The notes under the pieces: generated by a model
What the model was told of the DNA's origin: nothing
What the model saw: only the letters and a program-made list of their open reading frames with translations
The model's database searches: none
Source: Caldilineaceae bacterium SB0661_bin_32
GTDB taxonomy: Bacteria > Chloroflexota > Anaerolineae > Caldilineales > Caldilineaceae
Assembly: GCA_009841235.1 (NCBI GenBank)
Contig: VXMH01000018.1
Location: forward strand, 1-42,953
Reading direction: 5' to 3'
DNA length: 42,953 nucleotides
Shown here: positions 16,907-25,321 of the stretch, piece by piece
Layout: each line of letters opens with the position of its first letter
Numbering within the stretch: position 1 is the stretch's first letter
Made by a program: the position numbers and the translations under genes

Positions 16907-16990
16907 CAGGGTATTCCTGGGTGAACGCTACTGTTGTCTGTAGCCGGGGACGCTGGTTGGATCTGCGCAAGCGATGGGGCCGATTTGGTC

Positions 16991-17764
16991 TCAGCTGTTC
17001 AGATTCCAGACCTGCCTGGCCGTCTTGCCGAATATCCAGGCGCGCTCATCGGTGCTCAAGGCAGAGAGATATTCGAGAGGAAACGCCAGGGAATTGTCGA
17101 AGCCTTCGCGGCTGCTGACGGGCGGCCAGTCGCTGCCCCACATGATGCGCCGTGCGCCGAAGGCCTCCAATGTCAGCTCTGCCAGAGGTGGAACCTCCTG
17201 AAATGGGCAAGGGAGGTGGCAGAATTCGCCAAATCCCGGCAGCTTGACTGTCAGATTTTCGTGGCGGGCCAGAGCGGTGATGGCGGCAAATTCTTCCAGG
17301 TCAACGCCCGGCTTGACGCCGCCCAGATGCTCGATGATCATCGAAAGGTTCGGGAAGAGGCGCAGCACTTCTTTGAACTCGGCGCTCTGCAGGATATCCG
17401 GCCGGCTGAAGACGCTGACAACCAGGTCCAGCTCGTCGGCAACGCGCCAGTGGGACAGGGGATCGCTCCCTTGACTCCGAAAGTCGGCCAGCAAACGAAT
17501 GCCGGCGAGCCCCCGTTCGGCCCAGGCGCGCATGGCAGAGCCGTCGTCATCGTCGTCCACGATCATGGCCGCGGCAAACCGGCCCGGGTTCGCTTCAATC
17601 GCATCCACAATGTAACCGTTGTCGCTGTTGCCCATATACTGGATCAGAACCGCCTGGTCGACACCGGCTCGTTTCATGTGGAAGAGCAGGGCCTCGACAG
17701 GCTCATACTTGTGCAGGCCGATGTGACAGTGCGTATCGACGACGGCAAACTCTCTCTCACTCAT
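16991..17764 (-). CDS. Amidohydrolase-2 family lactonase-like protein
   Basis: 257 aa TIM-barrel metal hydrolase. DTHCHIG near the N-terminus supplies His12 and His14. His146 in IIEHLGG and Asp212 in MWGSDWPP match the conserved metal/acid positions of the amidohydrolase-2 family, which includes L-fuconolactonase, L-rhamnonolactonase and 2-pyrone-4,6-dicarboxylate lactonase. AAGGAG stands 8 bases before the ATG. It sits 20 bases after an enolase-superfamily gene and upstream of a dehydrogenase, so hydrolysis of a sugar-acid lactone is the best guess. A run of Asp (70-74) lies on a predicted surface loop. Confidence 0.8.
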   Translation of the reverse strand: MSEREFAVVDTHCHIGLHKYEPVEALLFHMKRAGVDQAVLIQYMGNSDNGYIVDAIEANPGRFAAAMIVDDDDDGSAMRAWAERGLAGIRLLADFRSQGSDPLSHWRVADELDLVVSVFSRPDILQSAEFKEVLRLFPNLSMIIEHLGGVKPGVDLEEFAAITALARHENLTVKLPGFGEFCHLPCPFQEVPPLAELTLEAFGARRIMWGSDWPPVSSREGFDNSLAFPLEYLSALSTDERAWIFGKTARQVWNLNS

Positions 17765-17784
17765 CCCGAAAACTCCTTCCGGAT

Positions 17785-18957
17785 TCAGCCTTGATTGAAT
17801 GCAAAATTCAGCGCCTCTTCCGTCGGCTCGACACCCAGGCCGGGCCCGTCCGGAAGCGTGAAGAAGCCGGCGCGGCAGTCCATCGTGCTGCGAATGAACT
17901 GCTTGTTGCGGTCGAAAATGGAATGCTGGTACTCGTGCATGACAAAGTTGGCTAACGTGGCGGCCGCATGCAGGCTGGCCGCCTGCGCGATGCCAATATT
18001 GATCGTCGCATGGGGCATCACCTGGCAGTGGAAAGCCTGCGCCAACTCACAGATGCGGACGAAACCGGTTATGCCGGTGTGGGCCATCTCCGGCTGAATG
18101 ACGTCCATACAACCGGCTTGCAGGCGCGGAAGGTATTCGTGGATGGTTCGCCACTCCTCTCCAAGACCGATGCGCGTCTTGACCGACCGGGCCACGTGCG
18201 CCTGACCTGCCAGATCCTCCGGCGCGACCGGCGCCTCCGCCAGATACAGGTCGTATAGGCATAGTCTCTCAATCAGTTGAACCGCTTCCAGCGCAGTGTA
18301 GCGCCAGTGAAGATCGGCAAGAATCTTCGGCGCAGGCCCGACCTCGCTGCGGATCGCTTCGATCTCCGCGACCTCTCCTTCGTCCGCAACAACGGCTGCG
18401 AACTTCACCGCCGAAAAACCGCGTTCGATCCACCGTTTTCCCAGCCCAGCCCGTTCCTCCTTCGTCCCGCCCGGCAGCCCCGAAACGTAGACCGGCAGCC
18501 TCTCGTGCCGCAGGCCGCCCAGCAGTTGCCACACCGGCTGCCCCGACAGTTTGCCCCGCAAGTCCCAGAGAGCCATGTCCAATCCGGCGATGGCATCGAG
18601 AGCGTACCCGCCGAAATGACCCCGCACTCGCTGCAGGTCGTACAAGTCCTCGTAGATGCGCTCGACGTCGTGAGGACTGCGGCCAATGACAAATGGGATT
18701 AGCAGCTCATCCAGAATCGTCCGCGCGACTTGCGGCGCCACCACACCGAAACATTCGCCCCAACCGACCGTCCCGTCACTTGCTTCGGCTCTGACCAGCA
18801 GCGTCTGGTCGAAAACGGGGTATACTGTGCGGTTGCCGGGGCGCACAATGTAGCCCTTTGGGTTGGGCCGGTTGTCCTCCTCCAGCGGTCCCAGGTAAGG
18901 AACGTCGCGCGGGATGCGGAGGGGGAAGAGTTTAATAGAAGATACAGTTGCGCTCAT
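17785..18957 (-). CDS. Mandelate racemase/muconate lactonizing enzyme family protein
   Basis: 390 aa enolase-superfamily enzyme that abstracts the alpha proton of a carboxylate and usually dehydrates a sugar acid. An N-terminal capping domain (about 1-125) is followed by a barrel with the Lys of AVKFAA and metal ligands Asp in LADLHW, Glu in LAEAPV and Glu in GLGEEW. His in MPHATINIG is the probable second catalytic base. ATG 18957 overlaps the TGA of the upstream DapA-family gene by four bases (ATGA), so the two are translationally coupled. A TTG 30 bases earlier is rejected. Substrate unknown; galactonate- or glucarate-type acids are plausible. Confidence 0.85.
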   Translation of the reverse strand: MSATVSSIKLFPLRIPRDVPYLGPLEEDNRPNPKGYIVRPGNRTVYPVFDQTLLVRAEASDGTVGWGECFGVVAPQVARTILDELLIPFVIGRSPHDVERIYEDLYDLQRVRGHFGGYALDAIAGLDMALWDLRGKLSGQPVWQLLGGLRHERLPVYVSGLPGGTKEERAGLGKRWIERGFSAVKFAAVVADEGEVAEIEAIRSEVGPAPKILADLHWRYTALEAVQLIERLCLYDLYLAEAPVAPEDLAGQAHVARSVKTRIGLGEEWRTIHEYLPRLQAGCMDVIQPEMAHTGITGFVRICELAQAFHCQVMPHATINIGIAQAASLHAAATLANFVMHEYQHSIFDRNKQFIRSTMDCRAGFFTLPDGPGLGVEPTEEALNFAFNQG

Positions 18958-19853
18958 GTCTCCAGAAGCGGCTCTACGTCCCGCCAAATGGCTTCAAATT
19001 CCTGCAAGTCCTGATTGTCCAGGTATGCGCCGGGAATGCGGCTGGCGGTCGAGGTGAAGATGCCGCGGCGCAGGAAGACCTGTTTGTAAACCGCAACACC
19101 GTGCATCCGCTCAAAGTTGAGCAGCGGCAGCAGACGGTTGAACAGTGCTCTCGCTCCGGGCTCGTCATGTGTTTCCAGAAGGCCCCAGATCCGCGTGTGC
19201 AGGTCTACAGACTGGCTGGCAGGCATATTCCCGCAGGCCCCCCGCCGCCACTCATCGATCATGTAAATGCCGCCCTGCCCCCCAAAAACGCCCCTGCAAC
19301 TGTCTCCTGCCGCAGCCAGCGTACGCGAAATGGCGCGCGGTTCCGGTAACGTCTCCTCCTTCAGATACTGTACCCACTCCATTTCCCGGCACATGCGCGC
19401 CAGCAGCTCCGAGGACATCGGTGTTCCAATCGGTCCCATAAAGTTCTGAATGCAGATCGGAATGCGCAGGGCGTCATTCAGAGCCCGGTAATAGGCATAA
19501 CAGCCATCCGCGTCAGGATGCAGGATGTGGGGCGGCATCGCCATGATGCCGTCGGCGCCCACATCCTGGGCATAGCGGCTCAGGGCCGCTGCCGGCGCCC
19601 TGTGGCCGTGCGTGGTAGCGGCGATGACCGGTACCCGCCCGTCGGCCTCCTCGACGACAATCCGGATCCAACGCTGACGTTCTTCATCCGACATCGTCGC
19701 GAATTCGCCCGCGTTGGCCGGACCGACGAGCCCGGCCGCGCCCGCCTGAATGCAAAACGCCACCTGACGGCGAAGGGCCCCCTCGTCCAGATCAAGGCCG
19801 TCAGTAAACGGAGTAACGACAATCGCGAATATGCCGCGCCAATTCCTGTTCAT
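18954..19853 (-). CDS. DapA-family (class I) aldolase/lyase, atypical active site
   Basis: 299 aa TIM barrel of the dihydrodipicolinate synthase/N-acetylneuraminate lyase family. The Schiff-base lysine is Lys165 in QYLKEETLPE. Two hallmark features are changed: the usual YNVP-type Tyr is replaced in CIQNFMGPIG (Gln136), and the TTGE-type loop reads NAGEF. True lysine-biosynthetic activity is therefore unlikely; cleavage of a 2-keto-3-deoxy sugar acid is a better fit given its coupled enolase-superfamily neighbour. GGTGGAG precedes the ATG by 8 bases. It is first in the minus-strand catabolic run and divergent from the rhamnonate dehydratase-like gene. Confidence 0.8.
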   Translation of the reverse strand: MNRNWRGIFAIVVTPFTDGLDLDEGALRRQVAFCIQAGAAGLVGPANAGEFATMSDEERQRWIRIVVEEADGRVPVIAATTHGHRAPAAALSRYAQDVGADGIMAMPPHILHPDADGCYAYYRALNDALRIPICIQNFMGPIGTPMSSELLARMCREMEWVQYLKEETLPEPRAISRTLAAAGDSCRGVFGGQGGIYMIDEWRRGACGNMPASQSVDLHTRIWGLLETHDEPGARALFNRLLPLLNFERMHGVAVYKQVFLRRGIFTSTASRIPGAYLDNQDLQEFEAIWRDVEPLLET

Positions 19854-20040
19854 CAGCTTTGCTCCACCAATAGGAGATCAGATCATACAGTAGGATGCCT
19901 CGAAGCCGACCGGTCAGCACTTTTCCCTCGACCACAGCTCTCTGGCGAATTGCGAACAAAAAGGAGCTGGTAGAATATCGATCCCGGCGAGCAGTCTGCC
20001 TGGTTCGACAGAAGTGGCCGGGCTCGTCAAGAGCGTCCGC

Positions 20041-20071
20041 TTGTTGCCCTGCCTCTTCGGATCAGTATACT
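20041..20071 (+). promoter_or_regulatory. Promoter of the rhamnonate dehydratase-like gene
   Basis: TATACT at 20066-20071 is paired either with TTGCCC (20044-20049, spacing 16) or TTGTTG (20041-20046, spacing 19). The predicted transcript starts about 30 bases before the ATG at 20108. The rest of the divergent interval 19854-20040 shows only a weak minus-strand -10-like TATGAT (19882-19887) ahead of the DapA-family gene. Confidence 0.5.
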
Positions 20072-20107
20072 ACACTTAGGTAGCCACTCCATTTACAAGC
20101 GAGCGAA

Positions 20108-21301
20108 ATGAACATGAAAATCACTGACGTAACGGTAGTCCGGTTGCAAGGCGTATTGGAGTCCGAAGGGGCGTTCTGGGAGGAGCGGCTGGTGCGTCCC
20201 CTCGACATCTACCCGGAACACAAAGCGGAAGGCCCGCACGAAATGTTTGCCGTTGGCGAAGGCCGCTACAACATCACCGCGTACTTTGTCGAAGTCGAGA
20301 CCGACGAAGGCGTATCCGGTCGCGGCGGTCCTGTTCCTTTCGACCAGGCCTTTGTCATCCAGACCCAGCTGGCGCCCCTCCTGATCGGTCACGACCCCCT
20401 GGCAACCGAACGGCTTTGGGACCGGATGTACCGCTCCCAGGTGCATGGACGCAAAGGCACGGAAATGATGGCCCTCAGCGCGGTGGACTGCGCGCTCTGG
20501 GACCTGAAAGGAAACTATTTCCAGGCCCCCGTCTGCCAGCTGCTGGGCGGGCCCACCCGCACCGAGGTCCCGGCCTATGCCAGCGCCCTGGGGTTCTCAA
20601 TCGATCCGGAGCTGGTCCGGGAGCGGGCCAGGCAGTTTGTGGCCGAAGGTTATAGAGCCACGAAGTGGTTCTTCCGCGATGGCCCGACCGACGGCAAGAT
20701 GGGAATGGAGCGGAATCTTCGCCTCGCGCGCACGTTGCGCGAGAGCGTCGGCCCGGACGTGGACATCATGTTGGACTGCTGGATGAGTTGGGATGTGCCG
20801 TACGCGGTGCAGATGGCCCGCCGGCTCGAAGAATACGCCCCCCGCTGGCTCGAAGAGCCGGTACTGCCCGACAAGATCGAACAGTACGCCCAGATCCGCC
20901 GCGCCGTAAACATTCCTATCAGCGGCGGCGAACACGAATACACACGCTGGGGACTGAAACAGCTGATGGACGCCGGAGCCTGCGACGTCTACCAGCCCGA
21001 CATCTACTGGTGCGGGGGTATTTCCGAGACGCAGAAGATCCTGGCCCTGGCATCAGCTTACGACGTACCGGTAATTCCCCACGGCCACTCTACGCCTGCC
21101 AGCATCCACGTCATCGCCGCCTGGCCGGAGCCGACCACGCCGATGCTGGAATACCTGATCAAGTGGAACGAAGTCCACCAGTTCTTTCTCAAGAACCCGC
21201 TCAAGCCGGTCAACGGAAATGTCGGCGTGCCCACTGCGCCGGGCATCGGCATGGAACTGGATGACGCCAAGATCCAGCAGCGAGAGGTTGTGACCTTCTG
21301 A
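20108..21301 (+). CDS. L-rhamnonate dehydratase-like enolase-superfamily enzyme
   Basis: 397 aa. The barrel carries Asp223 in MLDCWMSWDVPYA, Glu249 in WLEEP and Glu275 in SGGEHEYT as metal ligands, with His325 in IPHGHS. The LDCWMS, SGEH and QPDIYWCGG blocks closely match my memory of L-rhamnonate dehydratase (RhmD), which converts L-rhamnonate to 2-keto-3-deoxy-L-rhamnonate, but related acids (L-lyxonate, L-mannonate) are possible. It is on the opposite strand to the DapA-family gene with 250 bases between, and is probably coregulated. The ATG has only a weak GAGCG binding site; a second ATG two codons later is possible. It ends 14 bases from a converging gene. Confidence 0.8.
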   Translation: MNMKITDVTVVRLQGVLESEGAFWEERLVRPLDIYPEHKAEGPHEMFAVGEGRYNITAYFVEVETDEGVSGRGGPVPFDQAFVIQTQLAPLLIGHDPLATERLWDRMYRSQVHGRKGTEMMALSAVDCALWDLKGNYFQAPVCQLLGGPTRTEVPAYASALGFSIDPELVRERARQFVAEGYRATKWFFRDGPTDGKMGMERNLRLARTLRESVGPDVDIMLDCWMSWDVPYAVQMARRLEEYAPRWLEEPVLPDKIEQYAQIRRAVNIPISGGEHEYTRWGLKQLMDAGACDVYQPDIYWCGGISETQKILALASAYDVPVIPHGHSTPASIHVIAAWPEPTTPMLEYLIKWNEVHQFFLKNPLKPVNGNVGVPTAPGIGMELDDAKIQQREVVTF

Positions 21302-21315
21302 GGTAAAGGAAATGG

Positions 21316-22983
21316 CTACCGAGGGGTGGTTGGATAGCCGACAGGATCGATGATGGCTTCGATCAGGTAGGGCGCCCTTGCAGCGGCCGCATGTGCCAGC
21401 GCCCCGTCGCACTCTTTCGGCGTCGTGACACGGGCTGCCGCGATGCCGTAACCTGCGGCGATCTTGCAGAAGTCCGGCGCAGGAAACTCGGTGCCGAAAG
21501 GCGCCTTGCCCTGCCTGATCTGGTGTGAACGGATCAGATCGATGGCGTTGTCGACGGCCACGACGACTATCACGGGCAGATTCAGCCGGGCCAGGACCGC
21601 CAGTTCTCCCAGGCACATCAGCATTCCGCCGTCGCCGATAAGGCAGGCCGCCGATTCGTCCGGCCGCGCCAGCGCGGTTCCGATAGCTGCCGGCAGCCCA
21701 AATCCCATGCAGGACAGTCCATTGGAAAGAGCGAAGCTGTTCGGGGTCAAGGTCGGCCACTCCAGGCTCCCGAATATCTTGTGGCTGCCCACGTCCACCG
21801 CAAGCAAAGTGTCCCTGCTCAAATGACGGCGCATACTCTCCAACAGCTGCTGAGGCAATAGATGGCCGGGCCGGGAGGCAGGCAAGGGTACGGCAGCCAG
21901 CTGCGCGTGAAACGCACGCACCCTGGGCTTTCCCCACTTCCCGTCGGTGCAGAACGCACTGTCGGCAAGTTGCGTCAGCGCCGCCGTCATCGGCCCCACA
22001 AGCTCTACGTCGGCCGGCAATACCGGGTCGCAATTAGGCCAATTCGCAATCCAAATGAGCGGTACGTCTTCAGTCGCTTCTGCCGAGGCGCCTTTCCCGC
22101 TCTGCGGCAGCGAAAACTCCTTCACCAGCTCGACTACATCGAAGCCCACGGCGACGACGCAGTCCGATTCCTCCAGGATGTCGTACACGGGATCGGTGCG
22201 GGTCAGACCGATGACCCCTGCGCTCAGCGGGTGACCATCCGGCAACGCGCCCTTTCCCTTCGGGGACACAATTACCGGCGCGCTGGCCGCCTCTGCCAGC
22301 GCTCTCAGCGCATCGTACGGGGCCTCCGGCTCCAAACCGAGTCCGGCCAGAATCACGGGGCGTGAGGCCTTCGCAACAATGTCTCTTGCTCGCGAAAGCT
22401 GCTCGCTGTCGGGCAGATCTCCGTTCCCACCCGCTTCGCTCCGGTCAGTCGGAATCTGGCCTGGCTGCTGCCCGCGCGCGCGCTCGACCGGAAGTTCCGC
22501 CTCCTCATTGCTTATCTGCAAATGCACCGGACCCGGACGCCCCTGCATCGTCAGTGCAACTGCCGCCGGCACCTCCGCCGCGGCGTTCTTGGGCGTAACC
22601 TTGAGCGTCCGCTTGGTGATCGGCGCGAAGACGGCCTGCAAGTCGACCACCTGGTGCGTATAGTCCGGCAGCAGCGAGTCAGGCTTTTGCGCCGTAATCA
22701 GCACAACCGGCGCCCGGTCCAGCCATGCGTGCCCAATGCCGGGCACCGCGTTGAGCGCCCCTGGGCCCAACGTCGTGAGTGCACATCCCGGCTTGCCGGT
22801 CGCGCGCGCGTAGGCATCGGCCGCAAACACCGCGCTCTGCTCATGGTGCATCAGCTCAAAGCGGATACCGACCCGCTGCAAAGCCTCCAATACCGACACC
22901 ACCTCCCCTCCCGGCATTCCAAAGGCAAGGCGGACGCCGGCGTCATGTAGAGACCGGGCGATTGTCTCGGCAACAGTGGCCAT
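21316..22983 (-). CDS. Thiamine diphosphate-dependent enzyme, acetolactate synthase-like (second paralogue)
   Basis: 555 aa three-domain ThDP enzyme. Catalytic Glu48 lies in LMHHEQSAVFAADAYARATG. The cofactor motif starts GDGGML at 450 and ends at Asn479-Asn480 (VDNAI). The middle domain (about 200-340) is complete. It is clearly different from the ThDP enzyme at 10.2-11.7 kb, so the two are not a recent duplication. It converges on the rhamnonate dehydratase-like gene and follows the MTA phosphorylase gene by 20 bases in reverse order. A carboligase or decarboxylase of a 2-keto acid is expected; no small regulatory subunit is nearby. The GAAGGA site is about 14 bases from the ATG, long. Confidence 0.8.
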   Translation of the reverse strand: MATVAETIARSLHDAGVRLAFGMPGGEVVSVLEALQRVGIRFELMHHEQSAVFAADAYARATGKPGCALTTLGPGALNAVPGIGHAWLDRAPVVLITAQKPDSLLPDYTHQVVDLQAVFAPITKRTLKVTPKNAAAEVPAAVALTMQGRPGPVHLQISNEEAELPVERARGQQPGQIPTDRSEAGGNGDLPDSEQLSRARDIVAKASRPVILAGLGLEPEAPYDALRALAEAASAPVIVSPKGKGALPDGHPLSAGVIGLTRTDPVYDILEESDCVVAVGFDVVELVKEFSLPQSGKGASAEATEDVPLIWIANWPNCDPVLPADVELVGPMTAALTQLADSAFCTDGKWGKPRVRAFHAQLAAVPLPASRPGHLLPQQLLESMRRHLSRDTLLAVDVGSHKIFGSLEWPTLTPNSFALSNGLSCMGFGLPAAIGTALARPDESAACLIGDGGMLMCLGELAVLARLNLPVIVVVAVDNAIDLIRSHQIRQGKAPFGTEFPAPDFCKIAAGYGIAAARVTTPKECDGALAHAAAARAPYLIEAIIDPVGYPTTPR

Positions 22984-23002
22984 AATCGGAATGTGTCCTT
23001 CC

Positions 23003-23890
23003 CTAGCGATCGAAGTATTTGCCGACGATCAGTTCCAGGCGGTCGACGACCTCCGGCGGAACGGCCTTCTTGTCGGTGATCAACGCATCCCGGAGCGCAT
23101 TGGCATGGGGCGAAGGACGGCAGTCAGCCAGCAGTTCGATTGCGTTGGCGACGGCCTTTACCGCCACTTCCGCGTTGTGCATCAGCATCCTGATGACAGC
23201 TTCGACCGTCACCGCCTCTTCTGTTTCATGCCAAACATCATAGTCGGTCACATGGGCCATGCAGGCATAGCTCATTTCCGCTTCTCTGGCCAGGAACGCC
23301 TCCGGGGTCGTGGTCATGCCGATGATGTCCATTCCCAGCTGGCGGAAGGCGATGCTCTCGGCTTTCGTACTGAAGCGCGGGCCCTCGATCGTAACGAAAT
23401 TACCGCCAAGGTGTGCTGTGGCGCCAGTCTGCGCTACCGCCCTGAAGCAGATGTCGCTGAGGAAGTCGCAAAATGGATGGGCGACGCTCACATGCACGAC
23501 CAGCCCTGCAGTTCCCGCGTCCGGGTCATCGAAGAAACTGAGCCCTCGCAGCCGCGTGCGATCAAAAATCTGGTCGGGGATGACAATGTCGCCAGGCCGC
23601 AGCCTCTCTTGCAGGCTGCCGCAAGCGCTGACCGCGATCAGGTACTCGACGCCCAGCATTTTGAAGCCGTAGATGTTGGCGCGCTGGTTCAACCGCGTGG
23701 GGCTGATACGGTGCCCCCGTCCGTGCCGGGCAAGAAACGCGACCCGCTGGCCGTGCAAAGTACCCACAATAAAGGCGTCCGACGGTTTGCCAAAAGGTGT
23801 GTCCAGTTCGATCTCTTCGACATCGGACAACGTATCCATCTGGTAAACGCCGCTGCCCCCGATTACTCCGAAGCGAATTGGTCCTGTCAT
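23003..23890 (-). CDS. mtnP: S-methyl-5'-thioadenosine phosphorylase
   Basis: 295 aa. Phosphorolyses methylthioadenosine to adenine and methylthioribose-1-phosphate in methionine salvage. The family blocks are present: GVIGGSGVY at the N-terminus, ARHGRGH (phosphate binding), SACGSLQERLRPGDIVIPDQ, and IEGPRFSTKAES followed by GMTTTPEA. DYDVWHE near residue 223 carries the purine-site Asp typical of MtnP (6-amino purine preference). ATG 23890 is chosen because GGAG lies 8 bases upstream. No other methionine salvage gene is in the window. Confidence 0.93.
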   Translation of the reverse strand: MTGPIRFGVIGGSGVYQMDTLSDVEEIELDTPFGKPSDAFIVGTLHGQRVAFLARHGRGHRISPTRLNQRANIYGFKMLGVEYLIAVSACGSLQERLRPGDIVIPDQIFDRTRLRGLSFFDDPDAGTAGLVVHVSVAHPFCDFLSDICFRAVAQTGATAHLGGNFVTIEGPRFSTKAESIAFRQLGMDIIGMTTTPEAFLAREAEMSYACMAHVTDYDVWHETEEAVTVEAVIRMLMHNAEVAVKAVANAIELLADCRPSPHANALRDALITDKKAVPPEVVDRLELIVGKYFDR

Positions 23891-24007
23891 CAAGAGAACT
23901 CCGTGTAAGATTGAGAGAATACTTTAGTTTCCCTACAAGGGGTGTATTCAAAACCGTTCACTGCACAACATGTTTCCGAATAAAGGACTCATGGAATTCT
24001 GCACCGC

Positions 24008-24487
24008 TCACCTTGTCGCCAGAAGAGCCGCGGCCGTGCCGAGAACACCCGCGCGGCCGCGTCTGTTGAGCACGGGGAAGCGAAGCCGTGCGATTCCGCC
24101 GTTTCGCTTCAGGTATATTTTGCCCCTGCGCTCGTAATGACGGGCATCAGCATCCTCGGAAAGCTGGGGCCAGACCGAAAAGTAAGCAATCTGCCCCGCC
24201 TCGTCGTACGCAACCGTTCCCGAGGGCATCGGTTCGTCGGCCATGTATGGGATTTCATTCCCGTTTGCACGGAGCCAGCGGCCAAGACCCAACCTCTTGT
24301 GGTCTTTGACGCTTACGCCAACCAGACGGAACGCGCTGACGTGGGCAACGATATCGGCGTTCGTCCAGCGATCCGTTTCCGGAGCGCTCCTGGAAACGCG
24401 CAGGTCAATCATGTCTTTGCGGCGAACCCAGACGGTCCGGAAAGGCAGGTCAAATGCCCGGACGTTCATGCCAAACTCTGCTATCAT
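24008..24487 (-). CDS. Hypothetical soluble protein, 159 aa, coupled to a membrane protein
   Basis: Unrecognised. Features seen: a basic/aromatic N-terminal region (FDLPFRTVWVRRKDMIDLRVSR), then WTNADIVAHVSAFRLVGVSV, GNEIPYMADEPMPSGTVAYD, and a C-terminal RRGKIYLKRNGGIARLRF. The mix of short beta strands and positively charged loops suggests a small beta-rich domain, possibly binding nucleic acid or a membrane surface. No catalytic motif is recognised. Its ATG overlaps the TGA of the upstream membrane protein gene by four bases, so the two are made together and likely work together. Confidence 0.6.
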   Translation of the reverse strand: MIAEFGMNVRAFDLPFRTVWVRRKDMIDLRVSRSAPETDRWTNADIVAHVSAFRLVGVSVKDHKRLGLGRWLRANGNEIPYMADEPMPSGTVAYDEAGQIAYFSVWPQLSEDADARHYERRGKIYLKRNGGIARLRFPVLNRRGRAGVLGTAAALLATR

Positions 24488-25293
24488 TCTCTCAACAGGG
24501 AGGAGATATCGCTAAGCCCATGCACGAGCAGACCTGTCAGTCCGGCAACCATCAGTGCCGGACCCCATCCGATTTCAGGCGTCTGCCCGTATAGTTCGGC
24601 CAATGTCGGAAGCACAAGGCGAAACTGGGCTACGGGAAAGTAGATGGCGGCGCCCGCACTGACGACAAGAAGAGAACCGCGCACAAGAGCGATCGACCAG
24701 GCGGCCCGCCAGAGACAACCGCGGCGGCCGGCGGCGTCTGCAGTTCCGCCAAAAGATTCAAATAGCGACCGGGGCGACTGGAGAATCCCGACCAAGGGGC
24801 TGAAAGCAACCAGCGCCAGGCAAAGAACCATTGCAGCCGCCTGCAAGCGAAATTCAGGGGTGAGCAACAGCCGGGGGGTCCAGGCAGGGGGCAACAGATT
24901 GAGCGCCGTCACGATTGCAAGCAGCAAGAGCGCGATGCGGACAGGCCAGCCGTAGCGTGGGCCGCGTTCTTCGGCTACGGTCCCATCGGCATTCGCGTCC
25001 TGCCGGCCCGAAGCACTCGAACTGCGGCAGAAGGCGTTCAAACTGAGGCTGATACTCACCGCGACCAATGGCAGATAGAACCCCTCACGCCACAGGCGGA
25101 TTTCGCCCTGTTGCACGGGGTGCAGAAACTTCACGAGCTCTCCCAAGTCCAGCCCCAATACGGCCAGTCCTGCCGCCTTGTGCGCGATCCAGGGTCGGAC
25201 GTAGCCAAAAAATGTACACAGCGCGCCGACGGGCAGCAGCCACCTGTGCAAAGGGTTCAAGGATCGAGTGAAAAGGTGTTGAATGGGTTGCAT
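24484..25293 (-). CDS. Hypothetical integral membrane protein, 269 aa
   Basis: Unrecognised. About six hydrophobic segments: roughly 15-35, 38-50 (weak), 68-86, 118-135, 150-170, 200-220 and 245-262. A hydrophilic loop near 88-115 contains SSSASGRQDANADG. No transporter, protease or sensor signature is visible. No convincing Shine-Dalgarno site precedes the ATG at 25293. It is coupled by an ATGA overlap to the 159-aa gene, making a two-gene unit that follows the thioesterase gene by 28 bases. Function unknown. Confidence 0.6.
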   Translation of the reverse strand: MQPIQHLFTRSLNPLHRWLLPVGALCTFFGYVRPWIAHKAAGLAVLGLDLGELVKFLHPVQQGEIRLWREGFYLPLVAVSISLSLNAFCRSSSASGRQDANADGTVAEERGPRYGWPVRIALLLLAIVTALNLLPPAWTPRLLLTPEFRLQAAAMVLCLALVAFSPLVGILQSPRSLFESFGGTADAAGRRGCLWRAAWSIALVRGSLLVVSAGAAIYFPVAQFRLVLPTLAELYGQTPEIGWGPALMVAGLTGLLVHGLSDISSLLRE

Positions 25294-25321
25294 CTGCGGG
25301 TTGAGGCGGGTCTTACACCGT

